In this document: piece by piece, positions 12,346 to 21,899 of the stretch | How the letters are laid out: each line of letters begins with the position of its first letter | How positions within the stretch are numbered: the stretch's first letter is position 1 | Assembly: GCA_012656075.1 (NCBI GenBank) | Contig: JAAKBF010000091.1 | Coordinates: forward strand, 186,001-250,000 | Origin: Phytophthora hibernalis | Lineage: Eukaryota; Oomycota; Peronosporomycetes; Peronosporales; Peronosporaceae | Reading direction: 5' to 3' | DNA length: 64,000 bases | The notes under the pieces: generated by a model | Told to the model about the DNA's origin: nothing | The model's database searches: none | Seen by the model: only the letters and a program-made list of their open reading frames with translations | Position numbers and translations under genes: made by a program

Positions 12346-14769
12346 TTAGTACGGGTAATAGTCGTCGAAGGGTAGCACTTCCAGGTAGCTCACGCTGTCG
12401 AAGATCCACGTGATACGCACGATGGGGATCTGGAATTTGTGCCACTTGGCTTTGGCGTCCAAGGGAGACGTAGTCTTGGACACGACTCCGATCGGCGTGC
12501 GTCGAGAGCGCTGCTTGCTGTTGAGCTTGGCGAACTTGGCAGCTTGGACGACGGTGCCCCCAAAATTGTTCACGAGTGCGCACCGAAGCGAACTGGAAGT
12601 CGAACTCCTTCTCGGACACGAGCAGCACGAAGTAGAACATGTTGAAAATGCTGTTGCGTCTTCCGGTTTGCACACGACGGATTCGACCCTCGTGCGGCTT
12701 CCCGACTGCGTCGCTGTAGATGTCGCCGATCATTTCGAACGGTTCTTCGGTCAGCCATCTGCCGGCAGCTAGACTCGCTGAAACCCAGGTAAAATCCATC
12801 ACGAAGGTCCCTTCAGCCAGTGCACGCATGTACTTTGCAGTGCGCTTACAGCGCAACTCGTCGGCGTCCATACCAGTGATGGCACCGATAGGGGCACTGC
12901 TTTAGTGATCAGATGCGTCACAGATGTACAAAAGTGACCTGAAGCGGTATCATGCTTCAAGTCAAAGTCGTGGCCAAACTTCCCACCAAGCCCCTGAGTC
13001 GCCTCTAACACGCTTTTCACTTCTTCACGATTCAAATCGGAGCTCACAAAGACAAAACTGGAGCTTTCACTGGTGACAGCAGTTTTTGTACTACCATTCG
13101 ACGTGTGCATCGGAGGCTTCGACGAGCCTTCAAAAGTGCTTCTGGTAGCTTCAGGTGCAGCTCCAGATCTGACGGCAGAGTTCGCGAGTTGCCGTGCTGC
13201 CTGTGACTTGTATCCGGCTGGCTTCTCTTCCGACTGGAAAGCCGTGACGGCACTCCGAAAATCATCGCTGACCCGCTCTTTCTTTATTGTGAACAAATGT
13301 CGTAGCCGTTCACATTGCAGTGTAGGTGCAGAACTCTTGATGTCGGGCTCCGGAGGTAAAGGTGCTGCCGGCTTCATCTCGTACTCTTCCTCCTCCTCCT
13401 TTCCCTCTCCCTTGCCTTTTCCGATGGCTCACACTCCGATGAATTATCTTCTTTCTCCTCTTCATCATCAGAAAGCATCGTCGCGGGCTGGCTGCCTGGC
13501 ATGTCTGCTTTATCATCACCCGAATCGTTTTGTGACAAATCGATGGCCGATGCACAACCGTTGTCGTTTGCTGCGAAGCTGGGCATACGAAGTCTTTTAC
13601 GTGAAGGCGGTGACATTCGCCCTCGAGGGTGCAGCGGTGGCGGCGATCCCAGCAACACTCGTCGCTTAGATTTCAAGCCCGGTCTCCGATCATTGTGGTT
13701 TTCACTGTTGCCAGAGTGGCTTCGCCGCCGGAATGACGCAAGTAGGTCGGGGAGTCCAGTGCGCTTGTAGCCGGCGGCATCTGCGTCATCTGTGTCAGCA
13801 AGTCGCCGTCTTCATCGTGCTGCAGCGATTCTCTTCGATGCTCCTCCAGCAACTCGTCAAAACCAGCGCTATTATGCAGAGAGCGCTCGAGGTCCAACAG
13901 CGACGAGCTACCGTCGTCATTTCCATGATTCCTTTCCCACTGACTCAGAGCCTCGCGCTGCTTGGAAATACGCTCCAAGTAACTCTCCACCTCTTGCGTG
14001 GCCATCAAACCATTCAGCTGCGGAGACGCAACCCCGTTCTTCTCCTCCTTCTCTTCTCTGCTCTCCGTCGTCACCGACGCGTCATCCAACGACACAACGG
14101 GCGGGTTCTCGCTCTTCCTCTCGCTGCGTCCATTGCTGTCCCCACTCACACTACTGCCTCCATACTCATCCGGCAAGTCACTGCTGCTCGTCTTCTTCCA
14201 ATGGGCCGTACTGCCTGCCTGGCCGTAATGTTGCGGCAGATAAGGTTGCTCCAGCTTGAGTTCTTGCCGGATGCCCTGCGTGTCGATATGCCACTTGTGG
14301 TTGCCCACTCTCCCTCTGGAGCTGTGTTTCTCTTGTTCACTGTCCTCAACTGCTGCAGAGCCACTGGCAGCGCGATGCAGCGCCCTGTCCGTGTCCTGAA
14401 CCGTAAATTGCTGGGCGTGGAGCGTCCGGTCTCCGTCGAGGGCCTCAAGCTCCGCCTCGACGCCCTTCCAGGCCGCTAAAATGCTCTCGAGGAACTGGTT
14501 ACGAGTCACTTCACTGGGTCTCGTGGGCAGGTGGCAGCTGGGACACTGCGTGTGGTTCTGTTTGAGGTGTAGCAGGATGCAGGGCCGGCAGAAGTTGTGC
14601 TTGCAGTCGAGACACTGCGGGTCCTGGAACATATTTCCACTGGCAAATGGAACAGCATTAGAGAGTTATAGGACTCACAGAGGTGCTTAGAGACGCACCA
14701 TAGCGTACAACGGAGCTGCTCGCGGATGAGGCGGATGGCCTCGAGCCGCGGAGACGACAGCAGCGACAT
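12346..14769 (-). CDS. RING-finger plus tandem BRCT protein (BRCA1/BARD1 layout)
   Basis: Exon 1 (14699-14769) starts MSLLSSPRLEAIRLIREQL. A 59-bp intron (14640-14698) splits the first zinc pair; splicing restores CTLC, followed by CLDCKHNFCRPC and CPSC, a complete C3HC4 RING. The middle is long, Ser/Glu-rich and probably disordered, with basic NLS-like patches (KSKRR, RERERRRRK). The C-terminus has two BRCT modules: SSSFVFVSSDLNREE leading to THLITK and FVMDFTWVSASLAAGRWL, then FNMFYFVLLVSEK leading to VRITWIFDSVSYLEVLPFDDYYPY. BRCA1/BARD1 proteins are E3 ubiquitin ligases in DNA repair. Frame breaks near 13675, 13375, 12900 and 12600 may be further introns or indels. I cannot choose between BRCA1 and BARD1. 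Confidence 0.8.
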
Positions 14770-14837
14770 GGCCCACAATTCGAAATGGCTTAGTTTCTTT
14801 TGTGAAAAATTACAGAAACGATATTGTAATATTGTTG

Positions 14838-14871
14838 ATGATAATATTATCATATAAATGATATATATCAT
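14838..14871. repeat. AT-rich perfect palindromes
   Basis: Two adjoining perfect palindromes, 16 bp at 14838-14853 (ATGATAATATTATCAT) and 14 bp at 14858-14871 (ATGATATATATCAT). A near-palindrome TAACATAATGTTA follows. They lie between the RING-BRCT start and the mariner end and may be the remains of another MITE. Confidence 0.6.
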
Positions 14872-14899
14872 CTAACATAATGTTATCTTTTATTATATA

Positions 14900-16628
14900 C
14901 TCCCTCCGGTCCGAAAGACAATGGTTACTTCAACGTTGGTGTGTCTACATAAATATAATCACGATTTCATTGGACAAAATTGAACTTTTAATTTGTTGGC
15001 TGGGAACCATTAATTTTATTGCTGGAGCTGTTGGCGCGAAAACTCGCGCCAAAATACTCGCAGAGGTAGAGACTCACAACTCAATTCACTTTTTTTAGTA
15101 AACAACCGACCTCAAGATGCCCCGCTCGCCCAACTCCAAGGATCTACCGCTGTCTACGAGGCTGGAGATTATGTTGTTCCTCGCGGACATGGCCACCTGT
15201 GGAAAGCTTCCACGAGGGGCTATATCCGAGACAGCAACGCGATTTCGTTGTCATCGCAATACCATGTACAAGCTGTGGAGTGGTCGTGACACGATCGCTG
15301 TTCAGAAGAAGAGCTACCGCGGCCGCCCTCGATCCTTCACGGAAGGGGAGCAGAAGGCCAAGATCGAGGCTGCTCCACTGGAGAGCCAGACCACGTTGCG
15401 TGGCCTCGCCGCTCCGACGGGAATCCCCGTACTCAACTCTTTCGACGCTTGAAAGAGCGCTGCGTGATCAAGCGCGTCACCGTCGTGCCAAAGCCATTGC
15501 TAACACCCGCGCATTTGGAGACACGCCGCCAGTTTGCGCGTTCTTTCGTGACACAGCTTCCGGGTAAGTGTTTTGATTCCCGGGTCATCTACTGATGAGT
15601 TATTGAACTGACGATACTTATGCTATTCTGTGAATTAGGTAATCACAAATTCTAATTTGTTGACATGCAAAACATTGTGCATGTTGACGAAAAATGGTTC
15701 TACGTACACCAAAACCGCAACACCTACTACCTTACTAGTGATGAAACTACACTGCGCGCCGTCACAAAGAACAAGAACCATCGCTCGAAGGTTTTGTTTT
15801 TGGTGGCGGTGGCACGTCCGCGGTTCGTTGCTCATAATCGTATGACCTTTGACGGCAAGTTGGGATTGTGGCCTGTGGTGGAGACGAAGCTAGCCGTCCG
15901 CAACAGCAAAAAGTGGCCGAAGGGCACTCCAGTGACGACCCCCATCGAGATGACGAAAGACGTCTACGAAAACATGCTAGCGCAGCATGTCATTCCCGCT
16001 ATCAAACGAATTTGGCCCAGTAAGTGCTTTTGTAATTTGTGTTGAATCACAATTGTGATTTTGTGCTGACTATTTTTGTGTATAGACAAAGAGCCGGTGA
16101 TCGTCCAGCAGGACAATGCCCCGCCTCACCGCGCGGCTGATCGGACTGTCGTGAAAGTGGCTGTGACAGCAGACGGCTGGTCGATCAAGTTTGCCAACCA
16201 GCCACCGCGAAGCCCCGATTTCAACGTCCTTGATTTGGGCTGGTTGAACTCGCTGCAGTCGTTGCAGCACAAAAAGCAGACTATAGACGTTGACGGGCTC
16301 ATTGAAGCCGTGTATGCAGCGTTTAAGGAGATGGATAGTGGCACCACTAACAAGTGCTTTCTTACGCTACAGAGTGTACTAGAAGCGTCTATGCTTGTTG
16401 CAGATGGCAACAGCTACGACCTTCCGCATTTGATGAACGACGCACTGATAAGAGCGGGCATCCTGCCACGCTATCTTCCGTGTTCTGCCGAGGCAATGCA
16501 GCTGTCTCTCTAACATAAAACGTTAGTGAGTTAATGGTAATTCTGAGCTAAATGTTACCTTCATTCTGATTGGATTGCCAACAAACGCTGAAATTTAACA
16601 ATGACCATTGTCTTTCGGACCGGAGGAG
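14900..16628 (+). mobile_element. Tc1/mariner transposon, plant-mariner (DD39D) type
   Basis: A 1729-bp element with imperfect terminal inverted repeats. The left end begins CTCCCTCCGGTCCGAAAGAC and the right end is the reverse complement of CTCCTCCGGTCCGAAAGAC. It is flanked by TA on both sides (14898-14899, 16629-16630), as required of Tc1/mariner. The CTCCCTCCG terminus resembles those of plant mariners and Stowaway MITEs. The interior carries a broken transposase. Confidence 0.9.
15117..16513 (+). pseudogene. Mariner transposase (broken)
   Basis: The N-terminal part from MPRSPNSKDLPLSTR carries a helix-turn-helix-like region. The catalytic core follows in other frames: first Asp in VHVDEKWFYVH (about 15.68 kb), second in VQQDNAPPHR (about 16.1 kb), third in QPPRSPDFNVLDLGW. 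Counting gives 39 residues from the second Asp to the Asp of NVLD, the plant-mariner DD39D spacing. Frame changes occur near 15440-15660 and 16040-16080. The second has intron-like edges (AGTAAGTG...GTATAG) and may be a real intron. Confidence 0.85.
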
Positions 16629-16654
16629 TACATACTAACATAATGTTATCTTTT

Positions 16655-17380
16655 TTGGGGCGAAGCCCCTACAATCTTGTGTTGTTTTACGACATTGTAG
16701 TACCCTTTTACAAGAGGCAAAATATAAGTTTTAAAATGGGTAGGGTTGATAAACATGATAGCGTTCCCGGGGAGCGAAAAGTGGTCCTTTACCTGTGGTT
16801 TAAGGACATAAAACGAACACAGCATGAATATCATTGAGGAAATTTTTAGTGACGCCTTTTATACAGCCCGGATGTCCACTATCTCGAGGGTTATTTTTAG
16901 GGCAACGCTGGCCGCCTGTTCGCGCCGGCGACCCCGAATTAGACTGCGGAACCACGAAATAAGTAAGAATTGTATAATTCGTAGGTAGAGGTCCCGCGTC
17001 TGCCACGATGATTTAGAAGACGGGTCAGTATGATTTGTCTTAATGAGGGAGTTAATCAGAGGTAAAAACCGTAAGAATTGATGCGTAAGAAGTCGAGGCT
17101 CCGTAAAAGTCAAGGAGCGCCTCTTCGTCGCTCACATCGAAGGTCACCGCGGGGAGGACGCCACGCCGGGAACTGCGGGCAAGACTCGGAAAAGCTGGAG
17201 CCACGGCGACGGCTCACAGCGTCTCACAGGGACTACAAGGGGAGTGCGATGTTTGAGTGTGGTGGCTACGCTTGGCATGAAGGCTGAGGAGATCGGGGCG
17301 GAGGGAACATTCAAGTTCGAGCTGTCCATGGGGGCATGACTCGCAGCGAATCGGGGTATTCGTGGTGGAGGCTGAGGGTG
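16655..17380. other. Unassigned spacer
   Basis: Begins with a GGGGCGAAGCCCC hairpin at about 16658. A second imperfect hairpin, between CTACAATC and GACATTGTAG, follows. No coding domain is recognisable. It may be debris of a small element that also supplied the 20-bp repeat beside the mariner. Confidence 0.4.
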
Positions 17381-17382
17381 TA

Positions 17383-17745
17383 CGTGTGCGCGGCCCCGGC
17401 GAGTAGCAAGTCGGGCATGGTCGTGGTGGAGATGGAGGGCAAGTTGTTGATGTGTACGTGTATTGAGTGCAGGAGCCGGAGAGAAGCAGGGCGCGTACAA
17501 GTTGGGGGTGTTCTTGGGAGCGGCAGGAAGCACACGAGATGTTGGTGGTGGAGGGTGAGAGCGTTCGGAGGTGCTGGATGTGGAGGCCGGGTACAAGGCG
17601 GAGAGTGAGTGTGAGCGTATGCGCGGCCAAGGCGAGGAGCAAGCTAGGTATGTTCGTGGTGGAGACGTTGGCCAAGGAGGAGGTGTGCACGTGTACGGAG
17701 TGTAGGAGCCAGAGAGCAGCAGGGCGACTACAAGTAGAGCGTTTA
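17383..17745. repeat. Degenerate tandem repeat, period about 235 bp
   Basis: GC-rich minisatellite-like DNA. The block near 17383 (TGCGCGGCCCCGGCGAG) recurs near 17617 (TGCGCGGCCAAGGCGAG). The block near 17463 (GAGTGCAGGAGCCGGAGAG) recurs near 17699 (GAGTGTAGGAGCCAGAGAG). The Pro/Ser/Thr-rich minus-strand frames across it are by-products of the repeat. Confidence 0.6.
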
Positions 17746-18114
17746 ACCTAGCGCTGCGCTGCAAGTGGTCATGGGCATCATGATCAGAAAGCGCACTCGA
17801 AGCTGCTTCGACTGTGCCAGTCTCATGCATACCACCTTACTTCGGCGCATCGCCTCCGAGGATATGAACGACAGCGAGATGTAGGTCTCACCGCGTCGGT
17901 GGATTTAGAGAGAGGACTTGGCATTGAATGTCGAAGATGGCTCGATAGAAGCTGTGCGGGCGAAAGCGGAGAATTTTTGCTGCGAAGGAGTAGGCAATGG
18001 ATTGTTCTGAGGAGGAGTGGAATGGCGTAAAGGTGAAAAATCTGATTCATTTGAAGTTTTACTTTGAAAAACGCAACCCATTAACCCCACTTGCTCCAAC
18101 CCAGTACCAGTGTG

Positions 18115-18724
18115 ATGGAGCTTGGTGATCGCATCCGCAATGCTGTTCTCCGCCAACAAGAAGAATCTGTTACCAACTACTTCACCGCTGTCGACGACGT
18201 TCGCGAGTTCATAACTGATCACGCTCCAACTCCTGGTGTTGAGATTATGGTGAAGATGGTGTGCTCGGGTGCGGAGAGGCTGACTGCCGACAATGGGACC
18301 TGGGTGACGTTGCTGGACTTCCTCACGCATGGTGGGTTCGAGGGCATCAACAAGGACTTGTTCGAGCTGAATGTTGTCAGCCTCAAGCCGTACATCGCGC
18401 AAATCTCTGTGTGGGACGCCAAGAAGAGGATTGGTTCCCCAAAGGCAGCCCCGATGCAGTTTCGTCCGGGGGCGTGTACGAATTCAAGCAAGTGCACAAC
18501 GTGGGGTATTACGCCGACATCCCGAAAGGGAGCGTGCAGCTGGAAGAAGGTGTCCTGAACCGAGTTGTGTTGCGGGGCCTCCAATCTCAAGCGCCACCCG
18601 CAAGCTCAAGGCGAGAGCACTGGTGTTCAATCAAGAGGACGAAGAAACGAAGGATGACACCTCTGCTACAGCTGATGCATATGTCGCTCCGCGCACTCGT
18701 GGTGCGGCTGCTGTTCGTGTTTAG
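18115..18724 (+). pseudogene. Unrecognised gene relic
   Basis: I do not recognise this protein. A frame starting MELGDRIRNAVLRQQEES runs to about 18430. Its natural continuation (DWFPKGSPDAVSSGGVYEF) is in a second frame, and a third frame carries an acidic tail (VFNQEDEETKDD) to a stop at 18724. The composition is that of a folded soluble protein and codon use matches the host genes. Two frame changes of one base each make it a relic or a badly assembled gene. No neighbour suggests a role. Confidence 0.45.
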
Positions 18725-19759
18725 TCTCCCGTTCTAAGTCCACCAAGTCCGAGGCTGTGATGGCGAAGAGCGGTACGAGCTCGCCTGTGAACGCTGCTGG
18801 TGCTACATTCGACGAGCGCTCATCAACTTGAGAAGCAAGAAAAATTGTATCGATATGTTAACTAGTCATAATAGTTTCTGGACGACTTGAGAGTCATGTT
18901 GGAGACGCCGCTGATGTGTATATGGTCTCGAAAACTAAATCAAAAATATAAACTTTGTACTGCTTCAAGAATAGACCGCCTTGTGTTGTATTCATTTGCG
19001 GTTTGGTGCTTTAAAATGCTGGTTCGGTTGAACTTCGGGGTGATTAAGATGCCGTTGCCGACCTACGCTCCCCACTAACAACTCAATACCTCCTCGTGAC
19101 GCAAGCAGGGGATGTACGAGACTAAACGGAATATGGAATGAGCTGAGAAAAGTTGGCAAGGCTTTGGTCAAGCCGCGTTCAGTAATCGATTTGTTGTGCT
19201 GTGATCACTAGCAGTGATGCAAAAAAGCAGCCTACCTTGGACAGATATGTGGAGCGTGGCAACTCGGCTAGATGGTCTGCTACACGCTGGAGACGCGTGC
19301 CGGTAAGGATCATGCGGCTGTCCGTCCACTTTTTCTGACACTCTTGCTGTAACTAGCTGATTGAGGATCGTGGAGTGCTGCAAGCGCTTATCGAATACGA
19401 GCCGATAAGCCAAAATAAGTATCGGTCGAGACCGCGGCACTATCCCGACGAGGTTAACATTTCTGTATCTGATGTGACTGACCCAGTAGCAAGTTAACTG
19501 TTGTGTTTGTGGAAATGTGCTTAGGATGAGATTCCATACTGTCACTGCGCTGCACAATCGAGCTGGCGACAGACTTGTTGTTCTGGTTGTGAGAATCGAT
19601 CGGTATGTTACCGCACTATGCTGATTGCTTTTCTCTCTTTCTAAAACAATATTCGCACAGATGCAAGTCGAATGTGCACAAGGTAACTGTAGCAGTGGAA
19701 CTGAATGCAGCAACTAACGAATACAGGACGGCATTATCCCCTCTATCGGTCAAGAAGCT
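18725..19759. other. Unassigned spacer
   Basis: About 1 kb with only short open frames and no recognisable domain, terminal repeats or tandem repeats. Confidence 0.5.
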
Positions 19760-20276
19760 TCCCTCGAAATGAATCTCTCTCTTCGTGGATGCGGATCTGT
19801 CAGAAGGCAGCTTCGTGGGCGAGTACATCGGCGAAATTGTTACTCTTCGGGAATATCGGTGCCGGGCGCGGGTATTCAAGCTATCGATTTGACGGCATGT
19901 CCAAGTAGGACGTGGTGAAGGGTCTCACCAAGAATCGTTGTTTGTAGGAACTCCAGGGGCAGTGAACTACTACGGAATGGTGGTCGGGAAAAACGAAGTG
20001 ATCGACGCTCGGCACCACGGAAACCTTGCTCGGTTTGCGAATCACAGCTGTGAAACGTGCTGCGGGATTTTGCGTCGACTGATATTGGTGCTGGTGAGGA
20101 AGTCACTATTGACTACAATGCCGAAAACAAGGCTTTTGAGGTAGGTTACGCCATAGTAGTGAGCAGCAAGTTATTTTTTTGTAGTTGATGAGTTACTTAC
20201 TTAAACTATGCTCGTGTAGGGAAGAATGCCGTGCGCTTGCAATGCTGATGGATGTCGAGGATTTCTCCCAAAATAA
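19760..20276 (+). pseudogene. SET-domain lysine methyltransferase relic
   Basis: A C-terminal SET fragment in several frames. It shows GSFVGEYIGEIVTLREY, then NYYGMVVGKNEVIDARHHG, then the hallmark NLARFANHSCE (SAM and catalytic pseudoknot), then GAGEEVTIDYN. A 79-bp intron (20141-20219, GTAGGT...GTGTAG) leads to a post-SET zinc motif (CACNADGCRGFL) and a stop. In a live enzyme this would methylate histone lysine. Frame breaks near 19895 and 20055, the loss of the segment between the first two blocks and a missing N-terminus show it is dead. Confidence 0.8.
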
Positions 20277-20680
20277 GAAGCTCAAACGAGCTCGGTTGTC
20301 GGTATTCAGCGATCCCACTTAGCGTACATATACTTCTATTCAATCTTACTGATGGTTCTTCCGACAGCTATGGCTACTTGGTTTGGAGAGATGTGCAGCA
20401 AAACGCTAGCTAAAGCCTACCTATATCTGTGCCTGGAGCTTTATAGCCATTTACTTTGCAGTGTGCACGGGTAATAATGCCGAAGATATGTGATAGTGTC
20501 GTTCTGCATCCAGGGCCAACATTCATATCGCACGGACTCGTGTGACGGCTGCGGCGTGTGTGTACTCGCAGCTGTTCATCGCCTTAACCATTTGTTCAGC
20601 CATCTTCAACGTGAGGCACATCTTAACGCCGCCATTGTGCTACACGCGATCTTGCGTTAAAGAACGCTTACGCTGTTCGA

Positions 20681-20848
20681 GATTTATCCACTCTACGGTT
20701 GCAGTCCTACGTATTCAGCTTCAACCAGCAACCCATCGCTCGTGGTAAAGGTAGCCATATCAATGATTTATCCACTGTACGGTTGCAGTCCTACGTATTC
20801 AGATTCAACCAGCAACCCATCGCTCGTGGTAAAGGTAGCCATATCAAT
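20681..20848. repeat. Two tandem 84-bp repeats
   Basis: GATTTATCCACTCTACGG at 20681 recurs at 20765 with one change. The copies stay nearly identical for 84 bp, down to GGTAGCCATATCAATG. A shorter, diverged echo (CGTGTTCAGCTTCAA) follows near 20895. The repeat is non-coding. Confidence 0.8.
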
Positions 20849-21415
20849 GCCCTAGCTGACTCCGACAGATCCAGCCGTCAGGATGTTGTGCTACGTGTTC
20901 AGCTTCAAGTTGCAGTCATTGTGCTACAAGTGGGTGGCCATGGCCATTGCGACTAGAAAGTACACCATATTGTGCAGCCATATCTAGTCGTCACCCTTCA
21001 TACGCACTCATGACGCGGTTGAAGGCATGTTAATCGAAGCTATCCATCGTTTGTGTTGTGTTGACCGTGTAGAGAAAAGCAATGGCTGCGTGTTCAGTTT
21101 CAACCAACGCATCGCGCAGTCGTCAAATCGCTCTGGCTACTTGCTCAGCTAAATAGCGGCAGCTTCATACGCCTCTAGTGTTCTGAGTTACATAAGGGAT
21201 CGTGTACGATTCGAAGGAAGTTCTCCATACCGTGCTGAAAGGCTTCGTTGCAAGCCACAATTGATGAGTGTATGTTCGTGTTGCTGTGCTTCAAAAGCAC
21301 ATTATAGCTTGATCCGCACGCTGCAGCAGCGCTAAAAATCAATGTAAGGACCCCGAGCGCTTTACTGTCGTGGTCAGTGTACTCATTTGTGTGTCGCTGT
21401 TGATGTCGAAGGGTA
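20849..21415. other. Unassigned spacer before the Helitron genes
   Basis: About 570 bp without recognisable coding sequence. The Helitron 5' terminus (expected to begin TC) should lie here or slightly further left, but I cannot fix it. Confidence 0.4.
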
Positions 21416-21688
21416 ATGGCGAAACCTTTAGCTGCATCGAGTGCTGCAAGGGAGACTCATCGGGTGCTTAAAGCATTGGACAAGCACGGCGGAGCTAGGC
21501 AACCGAAGAAACGGCGGAAGAAGCAGGCTTCTGTTGAGGATCAATAAGCTCACGACACTGCCATGCGCCTTACTCGGCTCGATGAGACGAGGAAGCGGAA
21601 TGATGCAGCTCAGCTTCAGCCAAAACAGGAGAAAAACGCAAGTCGAAAGCCAAAGGAGGCGAGGAAGATGAACACAGCGCGCACCTGA
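21416..21688 (+). pseudogene. Helitron-associated basic protein fragment
   Basis: The frame starts MAKPLAASSAARE and carries a strongly basic stretch (PKKRRKKQ) like a nuclear localisation signal. An in-frame TAA at 21545-21547 interrupts it; the frame then runs on with Lys/Arg/Glu-rich sequence to 21688. The assignment to the Helitron rests on position and composition only. Confidence 0.4.
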
Positions 21689-21899
21689 ACGAAGATGCTA
21701 AAGGTATGCTTAGTTCTGGAGTGAATGCTGAAAATTCGTTGCTAACCTACGTATTGTACGCATTCCGGCCTTCTTTTCCGCCATCGAAGCGCCGGTTCTG
21801 CGGATATGTGGGAGCTGCGGAGAATTGGCGAAATCGGACCAAGCTGTGCTCAAGCTATTTAACCCCGTGGTGACCTATTTGCTCCCCTTTGTAATAGGA

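Larger units (their letters stand above)
14872..16654. repeat. 20-bp direct repeats bracketing the mariner
   Basis: CTAACATAATGTTATCTTTT occurs at 14872-14891 and again at 16635-16654, just outside the two mariner ends. It is not the TA target duplication. Either the mariner landed inside a small AT-rich element, or the locus carries an older duplication. Confidence 0.6.

Noticed and set aside
13733..14479. Plus-strand frame of ~248 codons
   Set aside because: Antisense of the disordered middle of the RING-BRCT gene; low-complexity, no domain.
17144..17830. 228-codon Pro/Ser/Thr-rich minus-strand frame
   Set aside because: It lies across the GC-rich ~235-bp repeat and has no domain; frames on both strands are open because of repeat composition.
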